NCBI RefSeq assembly: GCF_030817055.1
Contig: NZ_JAUSYV010000001.1
Coordinates: forward strand, 2,690,001-2,754,000
From: Bacillus sp. V2I10
GTDB taxonomy: Bacteria; Bacillota; Bacilli; Bacillales; Bacillaceae
Length of the DNA stretch: 64,000 nucleotides
Reading direction: 5' to 3'
In this document: in pieces, positions 17,857-26,844 of the stretch
How positions within the stretch are numbered: the first letter of the stretch is position 1
How the letters are laid out: every line of letters begins with the position of its first letter
Program-made: the position numbers and the translations under genes
Notes under the pieces: model-generated
The model's database searches: none
The model's input: only the letters and a program-made list of their open reading frames with translations
What the model was told of the DNA's origin: nothing

Positions 17857-19295
17857 TTGTCAGGTTTTCGTGTTTTAAGGCTGAAAAACAAACGGCCGCT
17901 GCTTATATTGCTTATTATTATTATTTTAACGGGCACGGTTATTTACCAGAGCTATAAACCTCTTCCGGAAAATATCTCCTACGAAGGAGATATTCACAAA
18001 GTAGAAGATGTAAATTTTTTGTATGATTTAACTTACAAAATAGAAGGGCGGGTTGAAGCGGATCAAATGATCTTTGATGCCGTTTTTAAAGCCATTGATG
18101 AAGCGGAAGAATTTATCGTCATCGATTTGTTCTTATTTAACGGATACTATGATCGGGGAGAGACCTACCCTAAACTCAGTAAAGAGCTGTCTGATAGACT
18201 GCTGAAAAAGAAAAAAGCGAATCCTGAAATGGAAATCGTTTTTATCACAGATGATATTAATACATCATATGGATCGCATGCCTCCAAAGAATTAGATGCT
18301 TTTAAAGATGCCGGCATTGATGTTGTCATATCTGACATAATGCCCTGCGTGACTCAAATCCGCTCTATTCCAGTGTTTGGCGAACTTTTTTCCAATGGTT
18401 TGGCCAGTCTGGTCCAGGCTGGCTTTCAAATCCTTTTGGCGATACGGCACCAGACATCCATATCAGATCTTATTTAAACCTTTTCAATGTAAAGGCCAAT
18501 CACAGGAAAGCAGTCGCAACCGAAAAAACAGCCATTGTTTCATCAGCAAACCCTCATGATGCGAGCGGTTATCATTCCAATGTGGCTTTTCAGGTGAACG
18601 GAAATGTCATTGCGGATGTGCTTGAATCAGAACAGGCTGTCTCTGATTATTCCGGAGGACCCAAACTGCCGGAGTATGAGAAAAAGAACGATGAGAAGGG
18701 CGATATTAAAGTGCAGGTGTTAACAGAAGGAAAAATTTATAAACACTTGCTCGAGTCAATAAGAAATACAGAGAAAGACGATGAAATCTGGATTGGTATG
18801 TTTTACCTCGCAGACCGAAAAGTCATTGATTCTCTCGTTGCCGCATCTAATCGCGGAGCAGAAATCAAAATGATTCTCGATCCGAATCAAAATGCTTTCG
18901 GTCAGGAGAAAATCGGTCTTCCGAATCGGCCGGTCGCAGAAGAACTCTTAGAAGATACAAACCAAAAAATTAAGGTGAGATGGTACAATACGACAAAAGA
19001 ACAGTATCATCCCAAAATGCTTTTTATAAAAAGCAAAGAAGAAGCGACCATTATCAGCGGATCTGCCAACTTTACGAAACGGAACCTAGAGGACCTGAAT
19101 CTTGAAAATGATCTTAAGATTGCAGCGCCAGCTGATGAACCAGTCATGAAGGAAGTAGAAGGTTATTTTATCAAACTATGGACAAATGACGGTGCTGATT
19201 ACACCTTGGATTTCGAAAAGTACAGAGATGACATGCCATTTATTAAGCGTGCGATCTATGCCGTTCAGAAATTTTTCAGATTTACAACCTTTTAA
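17857..19295 (+). pseudogene. Phospholipase D / cardiolipin synthase-like gene with one frameshift
   Basis: A TTG start (AGGAGG 7 bases upstream) opens a protein with an N-terminal membrane anchor (LLILLIIIILTGTVIY). The frame fails near 18340: adding one base, ACATAAATGCC for ACATAATGCC, restores VVISDINALRDSNPLYSSVW and runs through to 19295. The repaired protein has about 480 residues with two HxK motifs, HRKAVATEKTAIVSSANPHD and HPKMLFIKSKEEATIISGSANF, as in the phospholipase D superfamily. Everything else is intact, so this is a very recent mutation, phase variation, or a sequencing error. If intact it would be a membrane phospholipid enzyme. Confidence 0.85.
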
Positions 19296-19322
19296 CTCCG
19301 GCAAAAACGCCGGAGTTTTTTA
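19294..19322 (+). terminator. Rho-independent terminator
   Basis: AACTCCGGC and GCCGGAGTT form a perfect stem followed by T residues. Confidence 0.92.
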
Positions 19323-19381
19323 TATTTTTGCAGAGGAATTTCAAAAGCTGAAAGCTAATTATATAGCAGAGGTGAAATCAG

Positions 19382-20230
19382 ATGAAACTGACAGAATACA
19401 CAGATAGAAGTCGATTTATTGAAATAGCGGAACCTTTTCTATTGAAAAAAGAAGCAGAAAATAACCTTATGCTGGGACTTATAGGAGCTTTTAAACGGAC
19501 GATTCCTGCTGCAGATGTATATACCGCTGCGGTGGTTAAAGACGGAGAGCTAGCACTAACGATGCTGATGACACCTCCGCATAATTTGATCCTGTCTTTT
19601 AATGAGGATGGAATGACTGAGACAATTCTCCTTGAAATAGTCCGCGCACTAGTTAAGAAAGGTTTACATATACCTGGTGTGGTAGGAGAACGGAAATGGA
19701 CAGAGGCATTCGCGAAAATATGGTCGATCGAAACAGAGGACAGAGCTGAAATTGTAATGGAACAAAAGATTTATCGTCTTCATGAAGTGACTCAGCTGAA
19801 ACGCAGTGACGGTAAATTTGTTTTGGCAGAACTAGCCCATATTCCCCTCCTGACAGAATGGATGGTGGATTTTATGAATTATACAAACGAGCCTCCAATT
19901 ACAGCGCTGCAGGCGGCAGGAAGAATGAAGCAGTTTATTGCAGAGAAATCAGTCTTCATTTGGATGGCCGAAGGTAAACCTGTATCAATGGCAAAGAAAT
20001 CAAGGACCACGAAAAATGGAATTTGCGTTTCGCTCGTCTATACTCCAGATGAATTCAGGGGCAATGGGTACGCAAGCAGCTGCGTTGCTGTGCTTAGCGA
20101 GCACTTGTTAAAAGATTTTTCCTTTTGCACGCTCTATACTGACCTCTCTAATCCAACATCAAACAGCATTTATCAAAAAATAGGGTATCAGCCGATTCAA
20201 GATTCGATCATGATAAATTTTTCTTCGTAA
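19382..20230 (+). CDS. GNAT-family N-acetyltransferase
   Basis: A 282-residue protein whose C-terminal half is a GNAT domain: VSLVYTPDEFRGNGYASSCVAVLSEHLL carries the acetyl-CoA pyrophosphate loop (R-G-N-G-Y-A) and LYTDLSNPTSNSIYQKIGYQPI is the typical last strand. The N-terminal part (LLKKEAENNLMLGLI) is that of a two-domain acetyltransferase group common in Bacillaceae. AGAGGTGA precedes the ATG. The acceptor is unknown. Confidence 0.85.
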   Translation: MKLTEYTDRSRFIEIAEPFLLKKEAENNLMLGLIGAFKRTIPAADVYTAAVVKDGELALTMLMTPPHNLILSFNEDGMTETILLEIVRALVKKGLHIPGVVGERKWTEAFAKIWSIETEDRAEIVMEQKIYRLHEVTQLKRSDGKFVLAELAHIPLLTEWMVDFMNYTNEPPITALQAAGRMKQFIAEKSVFIWMAEGKPVSMAKKSRTTKNGICVSLVYTPDEFRGNGYASSCVAVLSEHLLKDFSFCTLYTDLSNPTSNSIYQKIGYQPIQDSIMINFSS

Positions 20231-20235
20231 AACAG

Positions 20236-20262
20236 GCGCTTTCTTTAGGAAAGCGTTTTTTA
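20236..20262 (+). terminator. Rho-independent terminator
   Basis: GCGCTTTC and GAAAGCG pair around a TTTAG loop with a T tail. Confidence 0.85.
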
Positions 20263-20404
20263 TTTGCCTTTTTATGAGAAAGCCTGCCATGCAAATTTGG
20301 GATTCAATTATTGCTGCAAGACGATTAACTTTCAAATAATTAGAGAGTTCTGCGGTTTCGTTCTTTAACAGAAGTGGAAATGAAAGGGCAAAGGCGGTGA
20401 GTGG

Positions 20405-21727
20405 ATGGAAACACAAGTTTTGGTTATCGGCGGCGGAGTAGGCGGTTTAACGGCAGCTTTGAAGCTTGCTAAATGCGGAATAGATGTATGTGTTGTGGAG
20501 CAGACAAAAGGTTCGGCGCACATGTACAAGGGTGAATTGCTGCAGCCGAAAAGCCTTGAAATTTTTCATCAGCTTGGAATTAATAAGCCGATTTTGAAAG
20601 CCGGGCATCAAATAAACGAAATTGAAATGAATGAAATGAAACGGAAAAAAGGCACGTATGTAAAGCTTGGAACGGCCACAATGCGTTATAGCATCATTGA
20701 GAGCGAATACAATTATGCCCTTATGATTCCCCATGAAAGGCTTAAAGAAGTCCTGCTTGAAAAAGCGAAGGAATATCCCGCTTTTCATTATATACAGCCT
20801 GCAAAATTTAAAGAATTCAAAAATCAGGCAGCGGTCGTTACCGGTAATAAAGAAGAGTTTATCATTAAGGCAGATTATTATATTGGGGCTGAGGGACGGA
20901 GATCAAACGTCAGAAAAGCCATGAATGTGAAATTAAATGAACACGAATATGATCATCATTTCTTAACAGTTACGTTTGAAAGGCCTGTGTCTATGACAGA
21001 GGGGAAAATCATATCTACACCGCATGCTTTTCTCGGACTTTTTCCTCTTCCGAACAATGAAGTAAGAACGGTTTATCTCATCCAGTCAGGAGAATATCAA
21101 TCGTTAAAAGAACGCGGCATTGAATACTTTCATATGAAGTATATTGATTTGTGCCCGGAACTTGACGGATACGTAACGAATCTTAAGGAATGGAAAAAAA
21201 TTCAGCTGATGATTCCCGTTCATTTTCATGCTGAGACCTATGTAAAAGGCAACATGGCCATTATTGGGGATTCTGCACACAGTGTTCATCCAATGGCAGG
21301 TGAGGGAATGAACCTTGCCATACAGGACGGAGATGTACTCGGTGAACTGCTTTGCTGGATGTACAAACATGATGAACACAGTCCTGTCAACTTGAAATGG
21401 TACGAAAAGGTCCGCAAATCCAGAGTGGATTTCATTTTAAATTTAAGCCATTTATCAGCACTTGCTTACTCCAAGCCGTTTCGTTATTTCGGTTCGCTTA
21501 GAAATAGAAGCCTTAAACAGATGACAGAGGATGAAAAGCTTCACACGAAACAAATGCTGAATATTTCAGGACTAGGCATTTGGAAAGAGTCATTTTACGA
21601 TCGTCTCGTCCAAATCGGCATGCTGCCTCCGAGAACCCTGCAGAATATTGAACTGCTGCATACAAGGTATATGTTTACGTATGAAAATGATTATCCATGG
21701 GAAGTGAAAGGGAGGTATGGCTTATGA
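20405..21727 (+). CDS. FAD-dependent monooxygenase / oxidoreductase
   Basis: A 440-residue flavoprotein of the p-hydroxybenzoate hydroxylase-like (UbiH/squalene epoxidase-like) group. VIGGGVGGLTAALKLAKCG at residues 7-25 is the FAD Rossmann motif, YYIGAEGRRSNVRKAM is the DG-type middle motif (with AEG for ADG), and IIGDSAHSVHPMAGEGMNLAIQDG is the second FAD motif. Such enzymes hydroxylate aromatic or isoprenoid substrates using NAD(P)H and oxygen. The stop overlaps the start of a methyltransferase by four bases, so the two probably modify one compound in sequence. No scaffold synthase is adjacent. Confidence 0.85.
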   Translation: METQVLVIGGGVGGLTAALKLAKCGIDVCVVEQTKGSAHMYKGELLQPKSLEIFHQLGINKPILKAGHQINEIEMNEMKRKKGTYVKLGTATMRYSIIESEYNYALMIPHERLKEVLLEKAKEYPAFHYIQPAKFKEFKNQAAVVTGNKEEFIIKADYYIGAEGRRSNVRKAMNVKLNEHEYDHHFLTVTFERPVSMTEGKIISTPHAFLGLFPLPNNEVRTVYLIQSGEYQSLKERGIEYFHMKYIDLCPELDGYVTNLKEWKKIQLMIPVHFHAETYVKGNMAIIGDSAHSVHPMAGEGMNLAIQDGDVLGELLCWMYKHDEHSPVNLKWYEKVRKSRVDFILNLSHLSALAYSKPFRYFGSLRNRSLKQMTEDEKLHTKQMLNISGLGIWKESFYDRLVQIGMLPPRTLQNIELLHTRYMFTYENDYPWEVKGRYGL

Positions 21728-22719
21728 TCATTGCTGAATACGTCCGCTTATTTAAAGCAAGAAGCTGGATGAAGCGCAATATGCCTTTTTTATACAGCTG
21801 GCACGCATATGTAGGGTATGAACTGGACTTGTTTGAAATCTTTAAATCACCGAAAACCATCGATGAAGTGGCGGCTATACATTCATTAGAACTGGAGCTG
21901 CTCGAACGATGGGTTGAGACAGGAGTATCAATCAAATATTTAAAAGAAGTTTCCAAAAATCGTTTTAAGACTTCAAAAAGCTTCATGCTTCCTGACAGCA
22001 AAAGGGATCCTAAATCAGTCGGAATCCTCCTGAAGGAAATGATGGAGCTTCATATCCCGGCTCTATTAACCTACCCTGCGATCATGAAAACAGATGAAAG
22101 GCAAACATTTGACCATGAGCAGCACGGAACGACAGTGGCCCAGACATCTACTTTGCTTGAGCAGCTGGCTTATCCTAAGCTGATACAGCTCGTGAAAAAG
22201 AATAAAGTACAGTCGATTGTCGACGTTGGCTGCGGACATGGGGGCTACCTTCAAAAACTGTCGCATGCACTGCCTGATATAAAACTAACCGGGATCGAAA
22301 TCAATGAAGAAGTAGCAATTGAGGCGGACAGCAGATGCAGATCAATTCCTAACATTTCAATCACATGTATGGATGTTGAAGAGTGGAGAGCAGCGGCACC
22401 AGTGGATTTAATCATGATGAATAATTTACTGCATTATATATCTCCTGAAAAAAGAGTCAATGTGATTCGGAATTTAAGCAGCTGCCTTTCCGGATGCGGG
22501 GTGATATCCATCATTACCCCGATAAGGAAACCTAAGCACGGTAAGCAGTTTTCAAGTGTATTTAATAGTTTCTTTACTGCATTTGATAATCTATATGCTT
22601 TACCTACAAAACAGGAGCTTTCTTCGATAGCTGACCAATCCAATATGAAAATGAAAGACTTAAAACCCATCATTCGTGAAGGAGGCTGGTATTTTTGTAC
22701 TTTCGTTAAGAAGAAGTGA
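21724..22719 (+). CDS. Class I SAM-dependent methyltransferase
   Basis: A 331-residue protein with an N-terminal winged-helix/dimerisation part (KTIDEVAAIHSLELELLERWVETGVSIKYL) and a C-terminal Rossmann methyltransferase domain. SIVDVGCGHGGYLQKL is motif I, and LTGIEINEE and LIMMNNLLHYIS follow as expected for small-molecule O-/C-methyltransferases. The ATG at 21724 forms an ATGA overlap with the monooxygenase stop and has GGGAGG 8 bases upstream; a longer frame from 21697 lacks this spacing. Translational coupling suggests joint tailoring of a secondary metabolite. The substrate is unknown. Confidence 0.83.
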   Translation: MIIAEYVRLFKARSWMKRNMPFLYSWHAYVGYELDLFEIFKSPKTIDEVAAIHSLELELLERWVETGVSIKYLKEVSKNRFKTSKSFMLPDSKRDPKSVGILLKEMMELHIPALLTYPAIMKTDERQTFDHEQHGTTVAQTSTLLEQLAYPKLIQLVKKNKVQSIVDVGCGHGGYLQKLSHALPDIKLTGIEINEEVAIEADSRCRSIPNISITCMDVEEWRAAAPVDLIMMNNLLHYISPEKRVNVIRNLSSCLSGCGVISIITPIRKPKHGKQFSSVFNSFFTAFDNLYALPTKQELSSIADQSNMKMKDLKPIIREGGWYFCTFVKKK

Positions 22720-22872
22720 AGCCTCGGAGGTTAAATTTGTATCATTTACCAAGTGTGATTATACTAGGGAAGAATATCATCCTTTAACTGTTTAGAAACA
22801 TTATATGGCAACAATAAAAAAATCTTTAAAAGAAGGCAAAAAGCTTATCAATCAAGCATTCTGCTGCAGCAC

Positions 22873-22992
22873 ATGGGGACTCCCGAAAACATTGCGAGGA
22901 CAGTCGCTTACCTTACTTTTGAAGATTCTGATTACATAACAGGCCAATCTATTCCAGTAAAGGGCGGAAATACATTTGGATTTAAAAAATAG
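22873..22992 (+). pseudogene. C-terminal remnant of a short-chain dehydrogenase
   Basis: About 40 codons read MGTPENIARTVAYLTFEDSDYITGQSIPVKGGNTFGF, the standard C-terminus of an SDR (TPE-IA...YLxxxxxxYITGQxIxVxGG). No dinucleotide-binding or catalytic part precedes it, and the upstream bases hold only a frame-shifted stretch. It is a deletion relic. Its stop lies in the terminator hairpin shared with the converging AlaX gene. Confidence 0.75.
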
Positions 22993-23020
22993 ACCGCTTA
23001 TATAAGCTGGTCTATTTTTT
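22984..23020. terminator. Bidirectional terminator
   Basis: AAAAAATAGACC pairs with GGTCTATTTTTT, with an inner GCTTATATAAGC palindrome. It overlaps the stop codon of the leftward alanyl-tRNA editing gene. Confidence 0.8.
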
Positions 23021-24170
23021 CTTTTATTTGTAAAAAGAAGTGCTCTGTTTCGGAGTTAGTAATAAATTTTGCCTGGGCCTGCTTTTCGCTGCCTCCGCCT
23101 TTTCCATCGAAGTCAGCAAGATTGGTTTTAAATAAGGTGCCAGCATGAACAGTGCCTTTCTGTGAGAAAAGAACACAATTTTCGCTGACTGATGCCAGAA
23201 GAGCATATTCTTTTCCGTTTTCTAATAAACGGGAGGCAATCAATTGCAGCTCTTTAATAGTTTTCTTTTCAAACAGCCCATGACCCAACAAACCATCTTG
23301 TTCAAGTTCCATTTTTTCTGCAGTAAAAGCTGCATTTTCTGCTCTCAGCTGCTCTGCTTCTTTTTGAATCAGCTTTGTTTCCTGATCCATTGCCTTTAAT
23401 CTTGCAGAAATCTCATTCGCGGACGTTTGAAAAAACTGTCCTGCAAATTGAACGGTTTCTTGCATGTTCTGATAGTCCGATAGAGCACGGAAACCGCATT
23501 TAAAATGAAGACGGATCATACCTTTCTGTTTTTCGGTCTTAATAAGCTTAAGCATTCCGATTTCACCCGTGCGCCCAACATGGGTGCCGCAGCAGGCAGA
23601 CGTATCAATTCCTTCTATTTGAACAATCCGGATCTTTTCTTTAACATCAGGCAGTTTTCTCAGCGGCAATTCGCGCAATTTATTTTCTTCAGCGAAAAAC
23701 GTATGTATTTTTCTATTTTCAAAGATATATTGATTGCTTTTCCTCTCTATGAGCTTCATTTGCTCAGAGGTTAATTGAGGCGTCTTTAAATCAATTGTTA
23801 CAGTGTCAGCTCCTAAGTGGAAGCTTTCTGTTTGATAATCAAATAATTCAAGGCAGACAGCAGATAAGAGGTGCTGACCTGAATGATGCTGCATATGATC
23901 GATTCTCCGTTTGCTGTTTACTTTACAAGTGACTTCTTTTTCAGATGGAAAGCGAGAGACGATATGATAGATTTCTTCTCCGTCTTCTATCAGGCCTTCA
24001 ATTGAAATAGATTCAATCCAGCCATGATCTGAAGGCTGTCCGCCGCCTTCGGGATAAAAAGCGGTTTCCTTTAATTTTAACAGCTTTAAGCCGTTGCGTT
24101 CTTCTTTGCTCGTAACCTTTGTTTTCCACTCAAATGTTTTAGGGGAGGTATAAAATAGTTTCTCATTCAT
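22998..24170 (-). CDS. Alanyl-tRNA editing protein (AlaX, long form with DHHA1)
   Basis: A 390-residue free-standing editing protein homologous to the editing half of alanyl-tRNA synthetase. The zinc site is H96-x3-H100 (HHSGQH) plus C193-x3-H197 (CCGTH). A coiled-coil linker follows (about residues 250-300) and then a DHHA1-like domain with the GGGSEKQAQAKF segment near the C-terminus. It hydrolyses mischarged Ser- or Gly-tRNA(Ala) in the cytosol. AAAGG lies about 10 bases before the ATG. A possible SOS-type operator is located in the divergent region upstream. Confidence 0.88.
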   Translation of the reverse strand: MNEKLFYTSPKTFEWKTKVTSKEERNGLKLLKLKETAFYPEGGGQPSDHGWIESISIEGLIEDGEEIYHIVSRFPSEKEVTCKVNSKRRIDHMQHHSGQHLLSAVCLELFDYQTESFHLGADTVTIDLKTPQLTSEQMKLIERKSNQYIFENRKIHTFFAEENKLRELPLRKLPDVKEKIRIVQIEGIDTSACCGTHVGRTGEIGMLKLIKTEKQKGMIRLHFKCGFRALSDYQNMQETVQFAGQFFQTSANEISARLKAMDQETKLIQKEAEQLRAENAAFTAEKMELEQDGLLGHGLFEKKTIKELQLIASRLLENGKEYALLASVSENCVLFSQKGTVHAGTLFKTNLADFDGKGGGSEKQAQAKFITNSETEHFFLQIKEKIDQLI

Positions 24171-24257
24171 TTAAAGCATCCTTTCCAAATCTTCTCTTAT
24201 TTATTGTATCAAACTCTGGCTTTTCTCATAAGAGAGGCAGTTTTGTAAAATTTTTTG

Positions 24258-24285
24258 AAATATTCGCCCTGCGAACGAATATTTG
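24258..24285. promoter_or_regulatory. Inverted repeat overlapping a LexA-box-like sequence
   Basis: AAATATTCG (24258-24266) and CGAATATTT (24276-24284) form a perfect 9-base inverted repeat with a 9-base spacer. CGAACGAATATTTG at 24272-24285 matches the Bacillus LexA consensus CGAACRNRYGTTYG at all but one position. A TTGAAA at 24255-24260 could be a -35, so the operator would cover a rightward promoter of the B12-binding/kinase pair; it also lies 100 bases upstream of leftward alaX. Binding is inferred. Confidence 0.45.
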
Positions 24286-24402
24286 TATCTAGTAGTCTAG
24301 TTATGTGTTACCCTTAAACTATAATGCCATTTACCGCACAATCTCTCTTGACAGCTGTTTTTAGGTAGATAAGAAGATGAAAACGATGGGTTGGTGATTT
24401 CT

Positions 24403-25095
24403 ATGAATCCCGTTAAAGAGTTGAGTCAATTGTTTATCGATGGCGAACACATTCTTTCATGGAACTACTTAAAGAGTATGATTGAAGAAGATACCACCAG
24501 TACTCAAGTGTATGGATTTCTATCAGATACCATGGACAATGTCTTAGAATTGTGGGAACTGAATCGGGCGACTGTGGCGGATGAATATGTAGCAGCGGCT
24601 GTCTGCAAATCTATGATCTCCAGTTATTACCATTTAAAAGTGGAACAATTACATAAAGAACCTAATATACTGTCGCCTGCAACAATGAAACCGCGCGTTA
24701 TGCTGCTTTCTATGAGAAATGAAGAGCATACGATAGGAATGATGATGACTTCTTTCTTATTTAAAGAATATGGCTGGGAAACAAGCTGTATTGAGTCAAA
24801 TGTATCAATGGATAATATTTGTCAGTATGCGGAGAAATGGAAGCCGGATGTGATTGCTTTTTCGACTAGTGTAATCTGCAACATCCCGACTGTTATTCAA
24901 TATATGGATGAACTGCAAAAACTGAATTACTCACCGACGATTATACTCGGGGGTAATTTGACAAGCGATTTTGATCTCGATTATTACTGCCCGCCCAACA
25001 CCGTGGTGATTCAAAACATTGATCAGCTCGGCAGCTGGATTGAAAAATCTAACTCAAGGAATGATCGCCATGGAAATGCAATTAATCGCAAGTAA
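24403..25095 (+). CDS. Cobalamin-binding sensor-like protein
   Basis: A 230-residue soluble protein with the two-part B12 module of MetH and CarH. Residues about 1-85 form the helical cap; LWELNRATVADEY holds W51-x9-E61, the CarH-type W-x9-EH signature, but the next residue is Tyr62 where CarH has His. Residues about 96-230 are the Rossmann B12-binding domain: E107-x-H109-x-x-G112 with the lower-ligand His, AFSTSV, and GG at 183-184. There is no DNA-binding domain. The following histidine kinase gene overlaps it by 26 bases, so the pair probably senses cobalamin, light or redox state. The ATG at 24403 is used; a TTG at 24391 is possible. Confidence 0.82.
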   Translation: MNPVKELSQLFIDGEHILSWNYLKSMIEEDTTSTQVYGFLSDTMDNVLELWELNRATVADEYVAAAVCKSMISSYYHLKVEQLHKEPNILSPATMKPRVMLLSMRNEEHTIGMMMTSFLFKEYGWETSCIESNVSMDNICQYAEKWKPDVIAFSTSVICNIPTVIQYMDELQKLNYSPTIILGGNLTSDFDLDYYCPPNTVVIQNIDQLGSWIEKSNSRNDRHGNAINRK

Positions 25096-26182
25096 ATATG
25101 ACAAAATACCATTTCCTTATTTTCTGGTCGATCGAAAGCTTAGGATCGTATCAGTTTCAAAATGCACGTTTAATATCTTTGATGAGGAAAGCCATTTCCT
25201 CGATATAGTAGGAATTGGAAGCAAGAAAAAAGCAGCTAAGTTCATTTTGGACACGCCGTCCATTACAAAAATTGAACTGAATTTAAAAACGAAATCAAAT
25301 CCGATGACATTATTTGATGTCTATATTCAATATGAGGGCAAAAACTTTATTCATATCTTTTGCATTGATAAAGAAGAAAGTGCTGATCAAATCTACCAGG
25401 CCGTAAAAACGCTTGAAGATGATTTGCTTTATGCTAACCTTAATTTGCTTGAAAAGCAGGAGCAGCTCGAGAAATCGCTTCAGCAGATGAAGGAGATTGC
25501 CATAAAGCAGGACAGCCTGGCAACTGTTGGACAAATTGCCGCAAGCATTGCCCATGAAATCAGCAATCCGCTTACAAGCGTAAAGGGTTTTCTGCAGCAG
25601 CTAAAGCCTCATTTAATCGAAATCGGAAAAGGCCATTATGCTGATGTTGCTTTAGAAGAATTAAATCGTGCAAACGATATCATCTATGAGTTTTTAAATA
25701 ACTCTAAAGAGCAGAATAAAGACAGACAGCCCATTTTGCTTCGAAAACTGATAAATGATATTATTCTGATTTGTAAAAGTGAAGCTATACTATCAAATTG
25801 TGAGCTGACTTATACTGTGAATGACCCTGATCTTATGGTTACGGTTGATGTCAAGCAAATGAAACAAGTGCTGCTGAATATTGTTAAAAACGCTATGGAA
25901 GCCATTCAAATCAGTCATCAAAAAGATAATGGAATGATTGCAATTACAACCAGAATAGAAGACGGACATGTTGTTATTCAGATTACAGACAATGGAATAG
26001 GAATGGGAAAGGAGACGGTAGATTCTCTCTTTAAACCATTCTTCACAACCAAGGAACAAGGAACAGGGATAGGTCTTGCTGTTTGTTTTGAAATCGTTAT
26101 GTCGAATAATGGCAGGATTGAAGTTGCAAGTGAAGAAGGTCTAGGGTCTGCCTTCAGCATTTCATTGCCTATTCATATATAG
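25070..26182 (+). CDS. Soluble sensor histidine kinase
   Basis: A 370-residue kinase without membrane segments. Residues about 1-100 are PAS-like (FPYFLVDRKLRIVSVSKCTFNIFD), followed by a coiled coil (about 110-150), then HisKA with SIAHEISNPLTSVKGFLQ (phospho-His162) and HATPase_c with NIVKNAMEA, DNGIGMG and GTGIGLA boxes. It resembles Bacillus sporulation kinases in its C-terminal half. The ATG at 25070 has AAGGA 9 bases upstream and overlaps the B12-binding gene, so both proteins should be made together. No response regulator is nearby; an orphan regulator or the Spo0 phosphorelay is possible. Confidence 0.85.
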   Translation: MEMQLIASKYDKIPFPYFLVDRKLRIVSVSKCTFNIFDEESHFLDIVGIGSKKKAAKFILDTPSITKIELNLKTKSNPMTLFDVYIQYEGKNFIHIFCIDKEESADQIYQAVKTLEDDLLYANLNLLEKQEQLEKSLQQMKEIAIKQDSLATVGQIAASIAHEISNPLTSVKGFLQQLKPHLIEIGKGHYADVALEELNRANDIIYEFLNNSKEQNKDRQPILLRKLINDIILICKSEAILSNCELTYTVNDPDLMVTVDVKQMKQVLLNIVKNAMEAIQISHQKDNGMIAITTRIEDGHVVIQITDNGIGMGKETVDSLFKPFFTTKEQGTGIGLAVCFEIVMSNNGRIEVASEEGLGSAFSISLPIHI

Positions 26183-26186
26183 TGCT

Positions 26187-26220
26187 AAAGCTGGATTGAA
26201 TCATTCAATCCGGCTTTTTT
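26187..26220 (+). terminator. Rho-independent terminator of the B12-sensor/kinase pair
   Basis: AAGCTGGATTGA and TCAATCCGGCTT pair with one G-U, followed by T residues. Bases 26221-26466 hold only the promoter region of the next gene. Confidence 0.88.
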
Positions 26221-26466
26221 GTACAACTATATTAGTGTTAATTATTGCATAAATACTCCTAAAAAAGAAGCTGAAAATGATAAGTTTCCCGAAACACATC
26301 AAACTATTGAATAGTAGATCATGAATCAAACTGCTTTAATACACGTATGAAAATACGATTTCAAAGACATATTTTAAGAAGTTTCGATTCCAATTGAAAA
26401 AAGAAAAATGACATAAATATTTTTTGTTTAATAAGCGTATACTATATAAAAAAAGGAGTTATGCTC

Positions 26467-26676
26467 ATGTACTTTGCTAAAAAGGGTGCTGAAGAACCCG
26501 TTACAATTATTGAAGACACAACAGTATACGCTTGTGAATCGGAAGCTTGTAATGGCTGGATGAGAAAAGATTTTTCAACGGAAGATCTGTCCTGCCCGAT
26601 GTGCGGAAGTCAGATGACAGAAGAAGTGCGTGAGCTGCCACAGATAAAAATGGACTATAATCCTTTCAGTAAATAG
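26467..26676 (+). CDS. YdjO-family zinc-ribbon protein (copy 1)
   Basis: A 69-residue small protein with CESEACNGWMRKDF and CPMCGS, a C-x4-C...C-x2-C zinc ribbon as in the cold-inducible YdjO family. AAAAGGAG lies 8 bases before the ATG at 26467; the ATG at 26461 is too close. TATACT/TATAAA elements just upstream leave almost no leader. It may bind zinc or RNA, but the function is unknown. A second, diverged copy lies at 27272. Confidence 0.75.
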   Translation: MYFAKKGAEEPVTIIEDTTVYACESEACNGWMRKDFSTEDLSCPMCGSQMTEEVRELPQIKMDYNPFSK

Positions 26677-26680
26677 AACA

Positions 26681-26718
26681 AAGGCTGCCGATTTAACCGG
26701 GCAGCCTTCAGACTTTTT
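26681..26718 (+). terminator. Rho-independent terminator
   Basis: AAGGCTGCC and GGCAGCCTT pair around a short loop, followed by CAGAC and a T run. Confidence 0.8.
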
Positions 26719-26844
26719 CTGGATGTAATCCATAAAGAAAGGATGAAGATTAGTTCAAACGCATTAGCAGCAGCGGAGCTTGGTATTGGTAAAGATACGG
26801 TACTGCCAATCAGCTTAATCAGCCATTTCGTTTTTCTCCAAATA

